This document shows positions 26,590 through 35,221 of a stretch of DNA of 64,000 nt, one piece after another. The notes beneath the pieces were generated by a model that had not been told where the DNA came from, searched no databases, and saw only the letters and a program-made list of their open reading frames with translations. The DNA is from CAVSJO01 sp963728445. GTDB lineage: Bacteria; Gemmatimonadota; Gemmatimonadetes; Longimicrobiales; RSA9. The DNA is taken from contig CAVSJO010000005.1 in the NCBI GenBank assembly GCA_963728445.1, positions 242,903-306,902 on the forward strand. Reading direction: 5' to 3'. Position numbers and translations under genes: made by a program. The first letter of the stretch is position 1, and the number at the start of each line of letters is the position of its first letter.

Positions 26590-27408
26590 CTACCATGACC
26601 GCCCCGCTCCGCCGCCGCCGAAGCCGCCGCCGCCCCCGAAGCCGCCGAATCCTCCACCTCCGCCGAAGCCGCCGAAGCCCCCCCCGAAACCGCCCCAGCC
26701 GCCCCGGTGCCGCCCGCCCATGGGGAACGGCAGGAAGATCGGAAAGCCTCGCCGCCGGCCGAACCCCGAGAGGATGATCAACAGCAGGAAGACGAGGAAG
26801 ACGATCTGCCCGGCGTCGGGGCCGCTGTCGGCCGGCGCCTTCGGCTGCGGGACGTCGCCCGTGAGCTGGAAGTCGAAGAACCGGGCGTACTGCTGCGCGA
26901 TGGCCGCGACGCCCTGGAGCACGCCCGTGCCGTAGTCCTGCTGCTGGAAGTACGGCACCATGAAGCGGTCGGCGATGCGCCCGGCCTCCGCCGCCGTGAT
27001 GAACTGCGTCGTGCCGATCCCCGTCTCGATCTTCAGGTGGCCGCGCCCGTCGGGAGAGGTCTCCTTCGGGATCAGGAGCACGACCGCGCCCGTGTTGCGC
27101 GCCTTGTCGCCCGGCTTGCCCGCCTTGCCGATCTTCCACTGCCGCCCGATCTGGAGGGCGACGCGGTCGATGGGCTGACCGTCGAGGGACTTCATCGTCA
27201 CGACGACGATCTCGCCGCCGGACTTCGCCCGGACCTCGTCGATGACGCGCTCGATCTGCGCCTCGCGCTCGGGCGAGAGCACGTCGGCGAAGTCGTTGAC
27301 GTACCCCGTCGGCTTCGGGAGCTGGATGTCCTGGGCGCGAGCGGCGCCCGCGCCCCCGGCGAGAATCGCGAGGACGAGGAACGCCGTGGCCGCACGGCTG
27401 CGTAACAC
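26590..27408 (-). CDS. TPM domain (YgcG family) membrane protein
   Basis: A 272-residue protein with signal peptide (1-25), a periplasmic TPM_phosphatase domain (GYVNDFADVLSPEREAQIE, GEIVVVTMKSL, GHLKIETGIGTTQFI), one membrane helix (about 205-220, VFLVFLLLIILSGF) and a long glycine/phenylalanine-rich tail built of GGFGGFGGGG repeats, as in YgcG. TPM domains pair with LemA proteins genetically. GTG 27408 is preceded by an AAAGGAG Shine-Dalgarno. Confidence 0.88.
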   Translation of the reverse strand: MLRSRAATAFLVLAILAGGAGAARAQDIQLPKPTGYVNDFADVLSPEREAQIERVIDEVRAKSGGEIVVVTMKSLDGQPIDRVALQIGRQWKIGKAGKPGDKARNTGAVVLLIPKETSPDGRGHLKIETGIGTTQFITAAEAGRIADRFMVPYFQQQDYGTGVLQGVAAIAQQYARFFDFQLTGDVPQPKAPADSGPDAGQIVFLVFLLLIILSGFGRRRGFPIFLPFPMGGRHRGGWGGFGGGFGGFGGGGGFGGFGGGGGFGGGGAGRSW

Positions 27409-27459
27409 CTGTTGGTCTCCTTTCAGGGTCTGCCATCCCTACGGCGGTCCGGCCCGCGT

Positions 27460-27503
27460 GGATTCGACGGGCCGCCCGCGCGGATTCGACGGGCCGCCCG
27501 CGC
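27460..27503. repeat. 22-bp perfect tandem duplication
   Basis: Two identical 22-bp copies beginning ggattcgacgggcc occupy 27460-27481 and 27482-27503 in the 288-bp gap between the divergent ygcG-like gene and cysteine synthase. I saw no clear promoter in the rest of the gap. Confidence 0.8.
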
Positions 27504-27696
27504 GGATCGCTGCCACGCCCGCACGGAACCCGCACGCCGGACGAACGGTAGCGGGCAGTGTCCTTGAAGACTACCCCGGACAGGCCTCCGCGAGCCGTCC
27601 GCCGCACGGGACCTGAACGCGTCGGGCGTCGGGAACCCGCGACCGGGGCCCGCGGATTGCCCGAATCCACCCCTTCATTCAGACCGGGAGCCGGAC

Positions 27697-28656
27697 ATGG
27701 CCAGGGGCCGCATCTACGACGACGTCACGCTCACCATCGGCGACACCCCGCTCATCCGCCTGCGCCGCCTCGGGGAAGGCCTGCCGGGCACGGTGGTCGT
27801 CAAGCACGAGGGCTTCAACCCGTGCGCGTCGGTGAAGGACCGGATCGGGGTCGCCATGCTGGAGGACGGCCTCGAGCGAGGCGAGCTGAAGCCCGGGATG
27901 GTCATCGTCGAGCCCACGAGCGGGAACACGGGCATCGGACTGGCCTTCGCCGCCGCGGCCCGCGGCTTCCGCTGCATCCTGACGATGCCGGACAGCATGA
28001 CGGTGGAGCGACGCAACCTGCTGCGTGCCCTGGGCGCGAGCGTGGTCCTCACCGAGGGGGCGAAGGGCATGAAGGGCGCCATCGCCCGGGCCGAGGAGAT
28101 CGCGGCCGAGCTCGGCGAGCGTGCCTGGATCCCGCGCCAGTTCGACAACCCGGCCAACCCGGCGATCCACTACCACACCACGGGTCCCGAGATCTGGGAG
28201 GACACCGGCGGCGACGTCGACGTCTTCGTCGCCGGCATCGGCACCGGCGGCACGATCACCGGCGCCGGGCGGTTCCTGAAGGAGAAGAAGGCCGGCCTGA
28301 GGGTCGTGGCCGTGGAGCCCGAGGAGAGCCCCGTCCTCTCCGGCGGCGAGCCCGGCTCCCACAAGCAGCAGGGCATCGGTGCCGGGTTCGTGCCCGGCGT
28401 CCTGGACACCGACGTCTACGACGAGGTCGTCCGGGTCTCCAACGACCAGGCCATCGCCACCACCCGCCGCCTCGCCCGCGAGGAAGGCATCCTGGCCGGC
28501 ATCTCCGCCGGCTCGATCACCTGGGCCGCCCTCGAGGTCGCCCGCCGCCCCGAGAGCCGGGGCCTGCTGATCGTCTCGATCCTGCCCGACTTCGGCGAGC
28601 GCTACCTCTCCAACCCCGTCTACTCCGAACAGGCCCCCCCCACCCCCAGCCTCTGA
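27697..28656 (+). CDS. cysK: Cysteine synthase (O-acetylserine sulfhydrylase)
   Basis: A 319-residue fold-type II PLP enzyme converting O-acetylserine and sulfide to cysteine. The PLP lysine is in NPCASVKDRIG, the substrate loop is EPTSGNTGIGLAF, and the phosphate-binding loop is GIGTGGTITGAG. Length and order match CysK; the CysK/CysM/cystathionine beta-synthase distinction is not certain from sequence alone. It stands as a single gene. Confidence 0.92.
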   Translation: MARGRIYDDVTLTIGDTPLIRLRRLGEGLPGTVVVKHEGFNPCASVKDRIGVAMLEDGLERGELKPGMVIVEPTSGNTGIGLAFAAAARGFRCILTMPDSMTVERRNLLRALGASVVLTEGAKGMKGAIARAEEIAAELGERAWIPRQFDNPANPAIHYHTTGPEIWEDTGGDVDVFVAGIGTGGTITGAGRFLKEKKAGLRVVAVEPEESPVLSGGEPGSHKQQGIGAGFVPGVLDTDVYDEVVRVSNDQAIATTRRLAREEGILAGISAGSITWAALEVARRPESRGLLIVSILPDFGERYLSNPVYSEQAPPTPSL

Positions 28657-28720
28657 GCGCTTCCGAGCCCCAGCCCCAGCCCGAGCCCGAACTCACCCGC
28701 CTCCAGCCGCGCCCCGTGAG

Positions 28721-28756
28721 CCTCAGCCTTAGCCTCAGCCTCAGCCTCAGCCTCAT
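28721..28756. repeat. Hexanucleotide array (CCTCAG)6, second copy
   Basis: Six consecutive hexamers (CCTCAG, one CCTTAG, last CCTCAT) lie between cysK and the ABC transporter genes, preceded by degenerate GCCCCA/GCCCGA units from about 28665. Same unit, number and orientation as 4941-4976. Confidence 0.85.
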
Positions 28757-28849
28757 GGACCGTTTGTTGCTCGACTCCCCCGCAACGGGCGCGCACCTGG
28801 GGCGGAGCGCCCGTGCCCGCATGACCCGCCCCGCGCAACGGGTGCACGC

Positions 28850-29593
28850 GTGATCCGATTCGACCAGGTGACGAAGTCCTACGGTGGACGGCCCGCCCTG
28901 CGGGGGCTCTCGCTGGCCGTGCAGCCCGGGGAGGTCTACGCCCTCATCGGGCCGAACGGGTCCGGCAAGACGACCGGCCTCCGCTGCCTCGCCGGACTGC
29001 TGAAGCCCGACTCGGGCCGCGTCCTCATCGGCGGCGACGACGTCAGCGACGCGGCGTCGCCCGGTCGCCGCCGACTCGGCTACCTCCCGTCCACTCAGGG
29101 GCTGTACGAGCGGCTCACGCCCCGCGAGCTGATCCGCTTCTTCGGCGAGCTGCACGGCATGGACGACCCCGACCTCGACGACAGGGTCGAGGAGCTCGTT
29201 CTCCGCTTCGGGATCCGGGACTTCGCCGACCGCTACTGCGGCCGGCTGTCGACGGGGCAGCGGCAGCGGGTATCCATCGCGCGCTCCGTCGTGCACGACC
29301 CGCCCGCCCTCGTCATGGACGAGCCGACGACGGGCCTCGACCTGGTCAGCGCCGAGAGCATCTACGCCTTCCTGTGGGAGGAGCGGGACCGCGGCAGGGC
29401 CATCCTGTTCACGACCCACGAGCTGGAATCGGTGCGGACCATCGCGGACCGGATCGGCGTGCTGAACCGGGGCGAGCTGGTGGGCGAAGGGTCGCTGAAC
29501 GACATCCTGGCGGAGACCGGACAGCCGAATCTGCCCCGGGCGTTCCTGCACCTCGTCGCCCGGCGCATCCGGACCGTCGAGGGTGCCGCGTGA
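28850..29593 (+). CDS. ABC transporter ATPase (NatA-like)
   Basis: A 247-residue ABC ATPase with Walker A GPNGSGKTTG, signature RLSTGQRQRVSIARS, Walker B LVMDEPTTGLD and a switch histidine in LFTTHELES. It resembles NatA/CcmA-type exporter ATPases of the ABC-2 class. Start GTG 28850. It is followed 24 bp later by the permease, with which it must form an exporter; in Bacillus NatAB extrudes sodium, but the substrate here is not known. Confidence 0.88.
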   Translation: MIRFDQVTKSYGGRPALRGLSLAVQPGEVYALIGPNGSGKTTGLRCLAGLLKPDSGRVLIGGDDVSDAASPGRRRLGYLPSTQGLYERLTPRELIRFFGELHGMDDPDLDDRVEELVLRFGIRDFADRYCGRLSTGQRQRVSIARSVVHDPPALVMDEPTTGLDLVSAESIYAFLWEERDRGRAILFTTHELESVRTIADRIGVLNRGELVGEGSLNDILAETGQPNLPRAFLHLVARRIRTVEGAA

Positions 29594-29631
29594 AGGGGCC
29601 GGCGTGAAGGGGGCCGCGTGAAGGGCATGGT
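29590..29631. repeat. 14-bp tandem repeat carrying GTGAAGG at a start codon
   Basis: GTGAAGG recurs at 29590, 29604 and 29618 with a period of exactly 14 bp. The first copy contains the ATPase stop codon and the third is the permease start codon. Confidence 0.75.
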
Positions 29632-31663
29632 CGGGACGGGCTGGACCGTCTTCGTGAAGGAGATGCGGGAGCTCTTCCGGGACCACCGCACGATCCTCGT
29701 GATGCTCGTCGTGCCGGTCCTGCTGTACCCCGCGGTCTTCATCGGCGTGGAGCAGATCGCGCTGGCGGGGCTCGGCTCGAGCGACGCGCCGGACGTGGTT
29801 GCGGTCTCCCCGGATCTGGCGGAAGGTGCCATCGCCGCGCTGCAGCGCATGAACGGCGCGGAGGTGCGTCTGGCCGACGATCCTGGTGCGCTGGTGCGAC
29901 AGGGCCGCGCCGACGTCGCCGTCGTCGGAGGCCGCCTCGACGCCGCCGGCGAGCTCCGGGCGAGCGTCGTCTACGACCCGGGCAGCACGCGGTCCGCGGC
30001 GGCGCGCGGGCGGGTGCGCGAGGCCCTGGGCGAATGGGGCAACGGCGTGCTCGCCGAGCGCCTCCAGCAGCAGGGCCTCCCCCGGCAGTGGGCCCGCCCC
30101 GTCGCCCTCGCCGATTCCGCGGCCGAGGCGGGCACCGGCCCGGCGCTGCACCAGGCCGCCCGGTTCCTGCCCCTCCTGCTGGTGATCATCACGCTGCTGG
30201 GGACGTTCTACCCCGCGCTGGACCTCGGCGCCGGGGAGAAGGAGCGGGGCACGCTGGAGTCGCTGCTCACGGCGCCGGTGCCCCATTCGCACCTCATCGC
30301 GGGGAAGTTCGCCACCGTCGCCGTCGTCGGATTCGTCGCCGCCGCAGCCAACCTCGCCAGCATGCTCCTGACGCTGAAGGCCGGCCTGTTCGGCGCCACG
30401 GACCAGCTCCCCGTCGGCTCGTTCTCCGCCGGCGCGGTGCTGCTCATGTTCGCCACGCTGGTGCCCCTCGGCATCCTCTTCGCCGGCGTGTTCCTGGGCG
30501 TGTCCATGCGGGCGCAGTCCCTGAAGGAGGCGCAGAGCGCCCTCACGCCCGCGTACATGCTCATCCTGATCCCTGCCATGCTGCCGGCGCTGCCGGGGAT
30601 CCACCTGACACTGGCGACGGCGCTCGTCCCCGTCGGGGGCATGGTCCTGCTCTTCGCCGGGCTGCTCACCGGGACCGCGCCCGCCGCGCCCGCGATGGTC
30701 GCCGTGCTCGCCACCGTCGGCTACGCGCTGGCGGGCCTGTCCTTCGCCGCGCGGGGACTCGGCAGCGAGGAAACGCTGTTCGGCCGGGACGACGCCCCGC
30801 AGACCGCCGGCGGTTCCCTGCTCCGGCGCGTGTTCGTTGCCCGCGGGCATCACGCGACGCCGCCGCTGCGCCAGGCCCTCGGCCTCGTCATCGCCGTGGC
30901 CGTCCTCTACTTCTACGGCGCCCGGCTGCTGCTCGCGGCCCTCGGCATCGACAACCCGCTCCTGGCGACGGGCCTCGCGGAGTGGCTGCTCATGTTCGTG
31001 CCGGCCGCCCTGTTCCTGCGCCGGACCACGGCGTCTCCACTGGCGACGCTGGGCCTCGACCGCGCGCCGCGCTCCCGCGACGCCGCCGGCGCCCTCGCCC
31101 TCGCCCTCGGCGGGCTCCCCGTCGCCTGGTTCCTCGGCTGGGTCCAGACGCGGTTCCTGCCGCTGCCCACCCACCTCGCCCAGGCCCTCGAGCCGCTGCT
31201 CCACGTCGAGAGCCCGCTCCAGGTCGCCGGCCTCTTCGCCGCCGTCGCCCTCACCCCCGCCGTGTGCGAGGAGCTCGTCTTCCGCGGCGCCCTGCTCTCC
31301 GGCTCCCGGGGCGAGATGTCCGGCGTCGGCGCCGTCGCGCTCAACGCCGCCGTCTTCGGCGGCTTCCACCTGTCCACCGAGACGGCGATCCGCTTCCTGC
31401 CGACCGCCTGGATGGGCCTGCTCCTGGCCACCGTCGTCTGGCGCACCCGCTCGCTCTGGCTGAGCATGGCGATGCACCTGCTCTACAATGGAACGCTCGT
31501 GTGGCTCGCCCTGCGCCCCGGCGTCCTCGGCGCCGCCGGTACCACCACCGCCCCACCCCCACCCGCGCTGGTCGGAGGGTCCGTGCTGCTGCTCGGTCTT
31601 GGCTGGCTGCTGATCCGTGGAGAGAAGGAGCTCGCCGGCGCGGCCGAGGTGCGCGCCGCCTGA
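29618..31663 (+). CDS. ABC-2 permease fused to CPBP intramembrane protease
   Basis: A 681-residue fusion. The N-terminal ~430 residues are a NatB-type ABC permease: first helix VMLVVPVLLYPAVFIG, a large extracytoplasmic domain, then helices around LGAGEKERGTLESLLTAPV, the segment conserved in ABC-2 permeases. The C-terminal ~230 residues form a CPBP/ABI (Rce1-like) protease with EELVFRG (around residue 550), FGGFHLSTET and a final MHLLYNG, giving the E-E, H and H/N metal or catalytic residues. The fusion may process or modify the exported substrate, or serve immunity. Start is GTG 29618; an in-frame ATG is 9 bases on. Confidence 0.87.
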   Translation: MKGMVGTGWTVFVKEMRELFRDHRTILVMLVVPVLLYPAVFIGVEQIALAGLGSSDAPDVVAVSPDLAEGAIAALQRMNGAEVRLADDPGALVRQGRADVAVVGGRLDAAGELRASVVYDPGSTRSAAARGRVREALGEWGNGVLAERLQQQGLPRQWARPVALADSAAEAGTGPALHQAARFLPLLLVIITLLGTFYPALDLGAGEKERGTLESLLTAPVPHSHLIAGKFATVAVVGFVAAAANLASMLLTLKAGLFGATDQLPVGSFSAGAVLLMFATLVPLGILFAGVFLGVSMRAQSLKEAQSALTPAYMLILIPAMLPALPGIHLTLATALVPVGGMVLLFAGLLTGTAPAAPAMVAVLATVGYALAGLSFAARGLGSEETLFGRDDAPQTAGGSLLRRVFVARGHHATPPLRQALGLVIAVAVLYFYGARLLLAALGIDNPLLATGLAEWLLMFVPAALFLRRTTASPLATLGLDRAPRSRDAAGALALALGGLPVAWFLGWVQTRFLPLPTHLAQALEPLLHVESPLQVAGLFAAVALTPAVCEELVFRGALLSGSRGEMSGVGAVALNAAVFGGFHLSTETAIRFLPTAWMGLLLATVVWRTRSLWLSMAMHLLYNGTLVWLALRPGVLGAAGTTTAPPPPALVGGSVLLLGLGWLLIRGEKELAGAAEVRAA

Positions 31664-31670
31664 GCCGCGA

Positions 31671-31850
31671 TCAATCCTTGCGGAGCATCATCGCCCAGAG
31701 GCCGACACCGACGACGATCACGACGACGATGGGGACCCAGGCCAGGCTCCAGTCGTGCCCGACGCTGTAGAGGAACTTGCCGACGGCGTGGCCCACGACC
31801 GCGCCGCCGTTGATGATGGCCTGCGCCAGGTGCTGGAAGAATTCGCTCAT
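31671..31850 (-). CDS. Small single-span membrane protein (59 residues)
   Basis: A 59-residue ORF beginning MSEFFQHLAQAIINGGA, with one membrane helix (VPIVVVIVVGVGLWAMML) near a KD C-terminus. Its ATG overlaps the stop of the polysaccharide deacetylase gene (ATGA), so it is the last gene of the exopolysaccharide operon. I do not recognise the family; position suggests an accessory subunit of the synthesis complex. Confidence 0.65.
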   Translation of the reverse strand: MSEFFQHLAQAIINGGAVVGHAVGKFLYSVGHDWSLAWVPIVVVIVVGVGLWAMMLRKD

Positions 31851-33697
31851 GGAGCCCTCGGGGTCTGGGGGGGCGACGTCGCCAATCCACGTTCATCGGG
31901 TGCTATGTCCTGCGCCGCGGAATCCGCGCCCGCGACCACGCCCGGCATCTGCACCACCACCGGGCGGCCGGGCTCGAGCACGGGGGCGGCGGCGCGGACG
32001 GACCGGCCGTCGGGCAGATCCTCGATCACGACGGCGTCGCGCACCGGCACGGAGCCGGTGTTGAGCAGGCGGACGCTCGAGCCGTCGGCGGAGGGCTCGA
32101 CCGTCACGGCGTAGCGCTGGCGCCACCACACGGCCACGTCCCGGGCGCTGGCGAACCAGACGTCGCCGCGGCGGCGCACGTCCCGCACGAAGGCGTCGAG
32201 GATGCCCACGAGCTCGGGTGTGCCGAGCAGGTGGGAATGGAACGAGACCGTGTAGACGCCACGCAGCCGCGCGGCATCGTCGACCTGGTCGACCAGGCGG
32301 CGCAGGATGTCGCCGCGGTCACGCAGGCCCTCGGTGGCCAGGAGGTAGTAGTCGTCGACGCCCGAGCGGACCAGCAGCACCATGGAGTCGGCGCGGACCG
32401 GCGCGAGGGGCACGATCTCCGGGCCCGCGGTGCGCAGGTTGTTGGCGCCGAAGATGTATGCCCCGCCCACGGAGTCCCACGCCTGCATCGTCGCCAGGTC
32501 GAACTGCTCCTCCGGCGGGCGCAAACCGACGGCCGGATGCCCGACCAGGCGGACCATCTCGCGCTGCGCCCAGGCCAGGTTGCGGACCTGCCGGTCCAGG
32601 GGCATGCCCCGCAGGTCCTCGTGCGTCACCGTGTGGGAGCCCACCTCCACGTACGCCTCCACGCGGTGCGTCGTGGCCAGGTGCGCCTCCGCGTCGGCGC
32701 CCAGGATGAAGAACGTGCCGGGCACCTTCTCCTTTTCCATCACCTCGGCCACACGGTTCGCGTTGCGGTACTGCTGCTCCACGTCCTGCGCCAGGACCAC
32801 GGCGGCGGCGGCGCCCCCGGGCCAGGAGGCGAGCTGGGCGACGGGGCGGCCTCCGGCCCACGCCACGGCGTTGAGCGCCATGGCCTCTCCGACGTGGCGA
32901 CTCCACCCCTCCACGAGGTGGGACAGGCCGAATCCGAAGGCGACGACGCGGCCCGGGCCGACGCGGCTGCGCACCACCGCGCCGACGGCGCTCGTGTCTC
33001 CCGGCGCGGGCGCCGCGGCCCGGAGGTAGTCCGTGTAGTAGACGTCCCGGGCCGGGCCGGCGAACGCGACCTGGTGGGACGGCCGGATCTCGACGCGCGC
33101 GCCGGGCGGGATGCCCGCCGCGATGGCCGTCTCGCCCCGCGCGACGGCGTAGTAGGAGCCGGAATCCGAGGGCTGGAGCGGCCGCACGACGCCGACTCCG
33201 CCCCCCACCAGGTCCGCGACGAGTGTGTCCGGGTCCGGCTGGCAGCGCCCGTCGAAGGCGCCCGTCATGCCGGTGGTCACGACGCCGCCGCCGCGCTCGA
33301 GGTGGCGGGCCACCAGCAGGCGCAGCGGCACGCTGGCGCAGAGCGCGTGGGGCAGCACGAGCACGTCGGCGGCCGAGACCGGCGAGAGCGTGGCGCCGCC
33401 GGCCGTCAGCAGCTCCTTCCAGCGCGCCACCTCTCCGGCGTAGAAGCCCGCCGGCGTGACCCGCTCGTTCTCCTGGTTCTCCAGCACCGCCACGCGCACG
33501 CCCGCGAGAGAAACGGGCGCGAGGGCCGACGGCAGATCCGTCGGCCCTCCCGAGGCAGGCGTCCACGTGACCGGCGCGCCCAGCAGTCCCGTCGTCGGCG
33601 GCAGCGCCTTCCAGAAATAGACGGCCGAGCCCGCGAAGATCGCGACCGCCCCGACGATGGTGAAGACGGCGAGGAGCCTCGCCCTCCCCTCTCTCAC
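31847..33697 (-). CDS. Membrane-anchored polysaccharide deacetylase (NodB domain)
   Basis: A 616-residue protein: N-terminal membrane anchor (9-28), a class I glutamine-amidotransferase-like alpha/beta domain (about 65-285), a NodB deacetylase domain (about 295-500) and a beta-sandwich tail. The metal-binding HxxxH is H355/H359 in GSHTVTHED and the first motif reads AQDVEQ (D305), the FDVE-type variant rather than TFDD. It should remove N-acetyl groups from a polymer in the periplasm, as PgaB/IcaB do. It belongs to the GT2/TPR-barrel operon. Confidence 0.82.
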   Translation of the reverse strand: MREGRARLLAVFTIVGAVAIFAGSAVYFWKALPPTTGLLGAPVTWTPASGGPTDLPSALAPVSLAGVRVAVLENQENERVTPAGFYAGEVARWKELLTAGGATLSPVSAADVLVLPHALCASVPLRLLVARHLERGGGVVTTGMTGAFDGRCQPDPDTLVADLVGGGVGVVRPLQPSDSGSYYAVARGETAIAAGIPPGARVEIRPSHQVAFAGPARDVYYTDYLRAAAPAPGDTSAVGAVVRSRVGPGRVVAFGFGLSHLVEGWSRHVGEAMALNAVAWAGGRPVAQLASWPGGAAAAVVLAQDVEQQYRNANRVAEVMEKEKVPGTFFILGADAEAHLATTHRVEAYVEVGSHTVTHEDLRGMPLDRQVRNLAWAQREMVRLVGHPAVGLRPPEEQFDLATMQAWDSVGGAYIFGANNLRTAGPEIVPLAPVRADSMVLLVRSGVDDYYLLATEGLRDRGDILRRLVDQVDDAARLRGVYTVSFHSHLLGTPELVGILDAFVRDVRRRGDVWFASARDVAVWWRQRYAVTVEPSADGSSVRLLNTGSVPVRDAVVIEDLPDGRSVRAAAPVLEPGRPVVVQMPGVVAGADSAAQDIAPDERGLATSPPQTPRAP

Positions 33698-33701
33698 CGC
33701 G

Positions 33702-33896
33702 TCAACCCCGGTTCGCCTCGCTGCGCGGCGCGAGGCGAACCCGCTCGAAGAACATCGGGCCCTCGTTCTCCACCGGTCGCGGCGCCGGGCGACGTCGCTC
33801 GCGGATCTTGAACGCGCCGTAGCTGGCCACCGCCAGGGTCATCGTCACGACGATGGTGACGATGATGATCAGGATGAGTACATCGAGTACGTTCAT
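33702..33896 (-). CDS. Small membrane protein between synthase and deacetylase (64 residues)
   Basis: A 64-residue protein MNVLDVLILIIIVTIVVTM..., with one N-terminal membrane helix and a basic, Pro-rich cytoplasmic or periplasmic tail. Its start overlaps the GT2 stop by four bases and its stop is five bases before the deacetylase. The position recalls PgaD, an auxiliary subunit of the PNAG synthase, though PgaD has two helices; homology is not established. Confidence 0.65.
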   Translation of the reverse strand: MNVLDVLILIIIVTIVVTMTLAVASYGAFKIRERRRPAPRPVENEGPMFFERVRLAPRSEANRG

Positions 33897-35221
33897 GCCG
33901 TCCTTCCGATCCGTTCGAGCTTGCCCCAGCTCATGTCGAACTTGAACGCCTCCTCGATCGTCGCGAACAGCTTGGTCACGTCGATGAAGAGGATGAAGAA
34001 GAAGCGGTAGATGATGGCCAGCGGCACCAGCCGCAGATCCTCCTCCTCGATGGCCACCGTGTGCAGCGCCGCGGCGATGTCGAGCAGGGTCAGCAGGACC
34101 CACCAGCTCAGCAGGTAGACGCCGGCGCCGTAGGCGAGTGCGATGAGCACGAAGAACAGGTTGCCGAGCACGTTCATGAAGGGCCAGATCACGGCCTCGA
34201 AGAGCATCGACATGATGGAGAGCCAGACGGTCGCGTCCGTGCTCGGCCGCACGAGCGCCGCCTTGCGCTTGCCCACCGCCTGCAGGATGCCCCGCGTCCA
34301 GCGGTAGCGCTGGCGGATGAGCGCGCCCAGCGTGAGCGGCACCTCCGTGTACGCCACCGCCTCCGGCGCGTACTCGATGCGGTAGCCGGCCGTCAGGATC
34401 TTGAGCGTCAGGTCGGCGTCCTCGGCGAACGTGTCCGTGTCGTAGCCGCCGAGCCCTCGCAGCACGTCGGCGCGGAAGACGCCGATGGGGCCCGGGATGA
34501 TGTTCACGGCCCGCACCAGTCCCTGGGCGCGGCGGGGCATGTTCAGCCCCTCGATGTACTCCAGCGCCTGGAGCCGCGACCACAGGTTGACGCGGTTCTC
34601 GACCTTCACGTTGCCGGCGACCGCGGCCACGGACGGGTCCCGGAAGTGGCGCATCGCCGCCTTCAGCGCGCCCGTGGCCAGCGTCGAGTCCCCGTCCACG
34701 CACATCACGTAGGGGTAGCGCGCCAGCGCGATGCCCGTGTTCAGGGCGGCCGCCTTCCCTGCGTTCACCTTGCTGATGACCCGCACCACGGCGCGGCCGT
34801 GGCGCCCCTCGAGGGCCGAGGCGCGGGCGAACGTGTCGTCCGTGCTGCCGTCGTCCACGACCAGCACCTCGAGCCGCGGGTAGTCCATGCGCAGGATCGA
34901 CCGTATCGCGTCCTGGACGACGAGACCCTCGTTGTACGCCGGCACGATCACGCTCACCGGCGGCAGCACCTGCGCCTCCCGGCGGTGCGGCTCGGCGACT
35001 TCCTCCGCGTGCTGCAGGTAGCCGAGCCAGAGCAGCGCCACGTAGCGGAAGACGAGCACGCCCAGGAACGCCATGAGCAGCACGACCGTCGCGCGGATCA
35101 GCCCGTTCTGGATCTCCGGCGGCGCCTGCAGCGACCAGATCACGCCGACGATGATCGCCGCGAGCCCGACGATGATCAGCACGCCGGAGGCGAACAGGAC
35201 GACGTAGCGCGGGCGTCTCAC
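33893..35221 (-). CDS. Processive GT2 polysaccharide synthase (PgaC/IcaA-like)
   Basis: A 442-residue membrane synthase: two N-terminal helices (9-29, 43-66), a GT2 catalytic domain and three or four C-terminal helices. Catalytic elements are VVDDGSTDD (120s), VDGDS with D176/D178, FAEDAD with the base D268, and the processivity motif QRYRW at 304-308. This set marks enzymes that extend and export beta-linked polymers such as poly-N-acetylglucosamine, cellulose or hyaluronan. The deacetylase and TPR-barrel neighbours favour a PNAG-like polymer. No PilZ domain is present. Start GTG 35221 overlaps the upstream stop (GTGA). Confidence 0.88.
   Translation of the reverse strand: MRRPRYVVLFASGVLIIVGLAAIIVGVIWSLQAPPEIQNGLIRATVVLLMAFLGVLVFRYVALLWLGYLQHAEEVAEPHRREAQVLPPVSVIVPAYNEGLVVQDAIRSILRMDYPRLEVLVVDDGSTDDTFARASALEGRHGRAVVRVISKVNAGKAAALNTGIALARYPYVMCVDGDSTLATGALKAAMRHFRDPSVAAVAGNVKVENRVNLWSRLQALEYIEGLNMPRRAQGLVRAVNIIPGPIGVFRADVLRGLGGYDTDTFAEDADLTLKILTAGYRIEYAPEAVAYTEVPLTLGALIRQRYRWTRGILQAVGKRKAALVRPSTDATVWLSIMSMLFEAVIWPFMNVLGNLFFVLIALAYGAGVYLLSWWVLLTLLDIAAALHTVAIEEEDLRLVPLAIIYRFFFILFIDVTKLFATIEEAFKFDMSWGKLERIGRTA

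Noticed and set aside
28517..31477. 986-codon open frame antisense to the ABC exporter genes
   Set aside because: The plus strand has clear Walker, signature and CPBP motifs; the minus frame is compositional noise.
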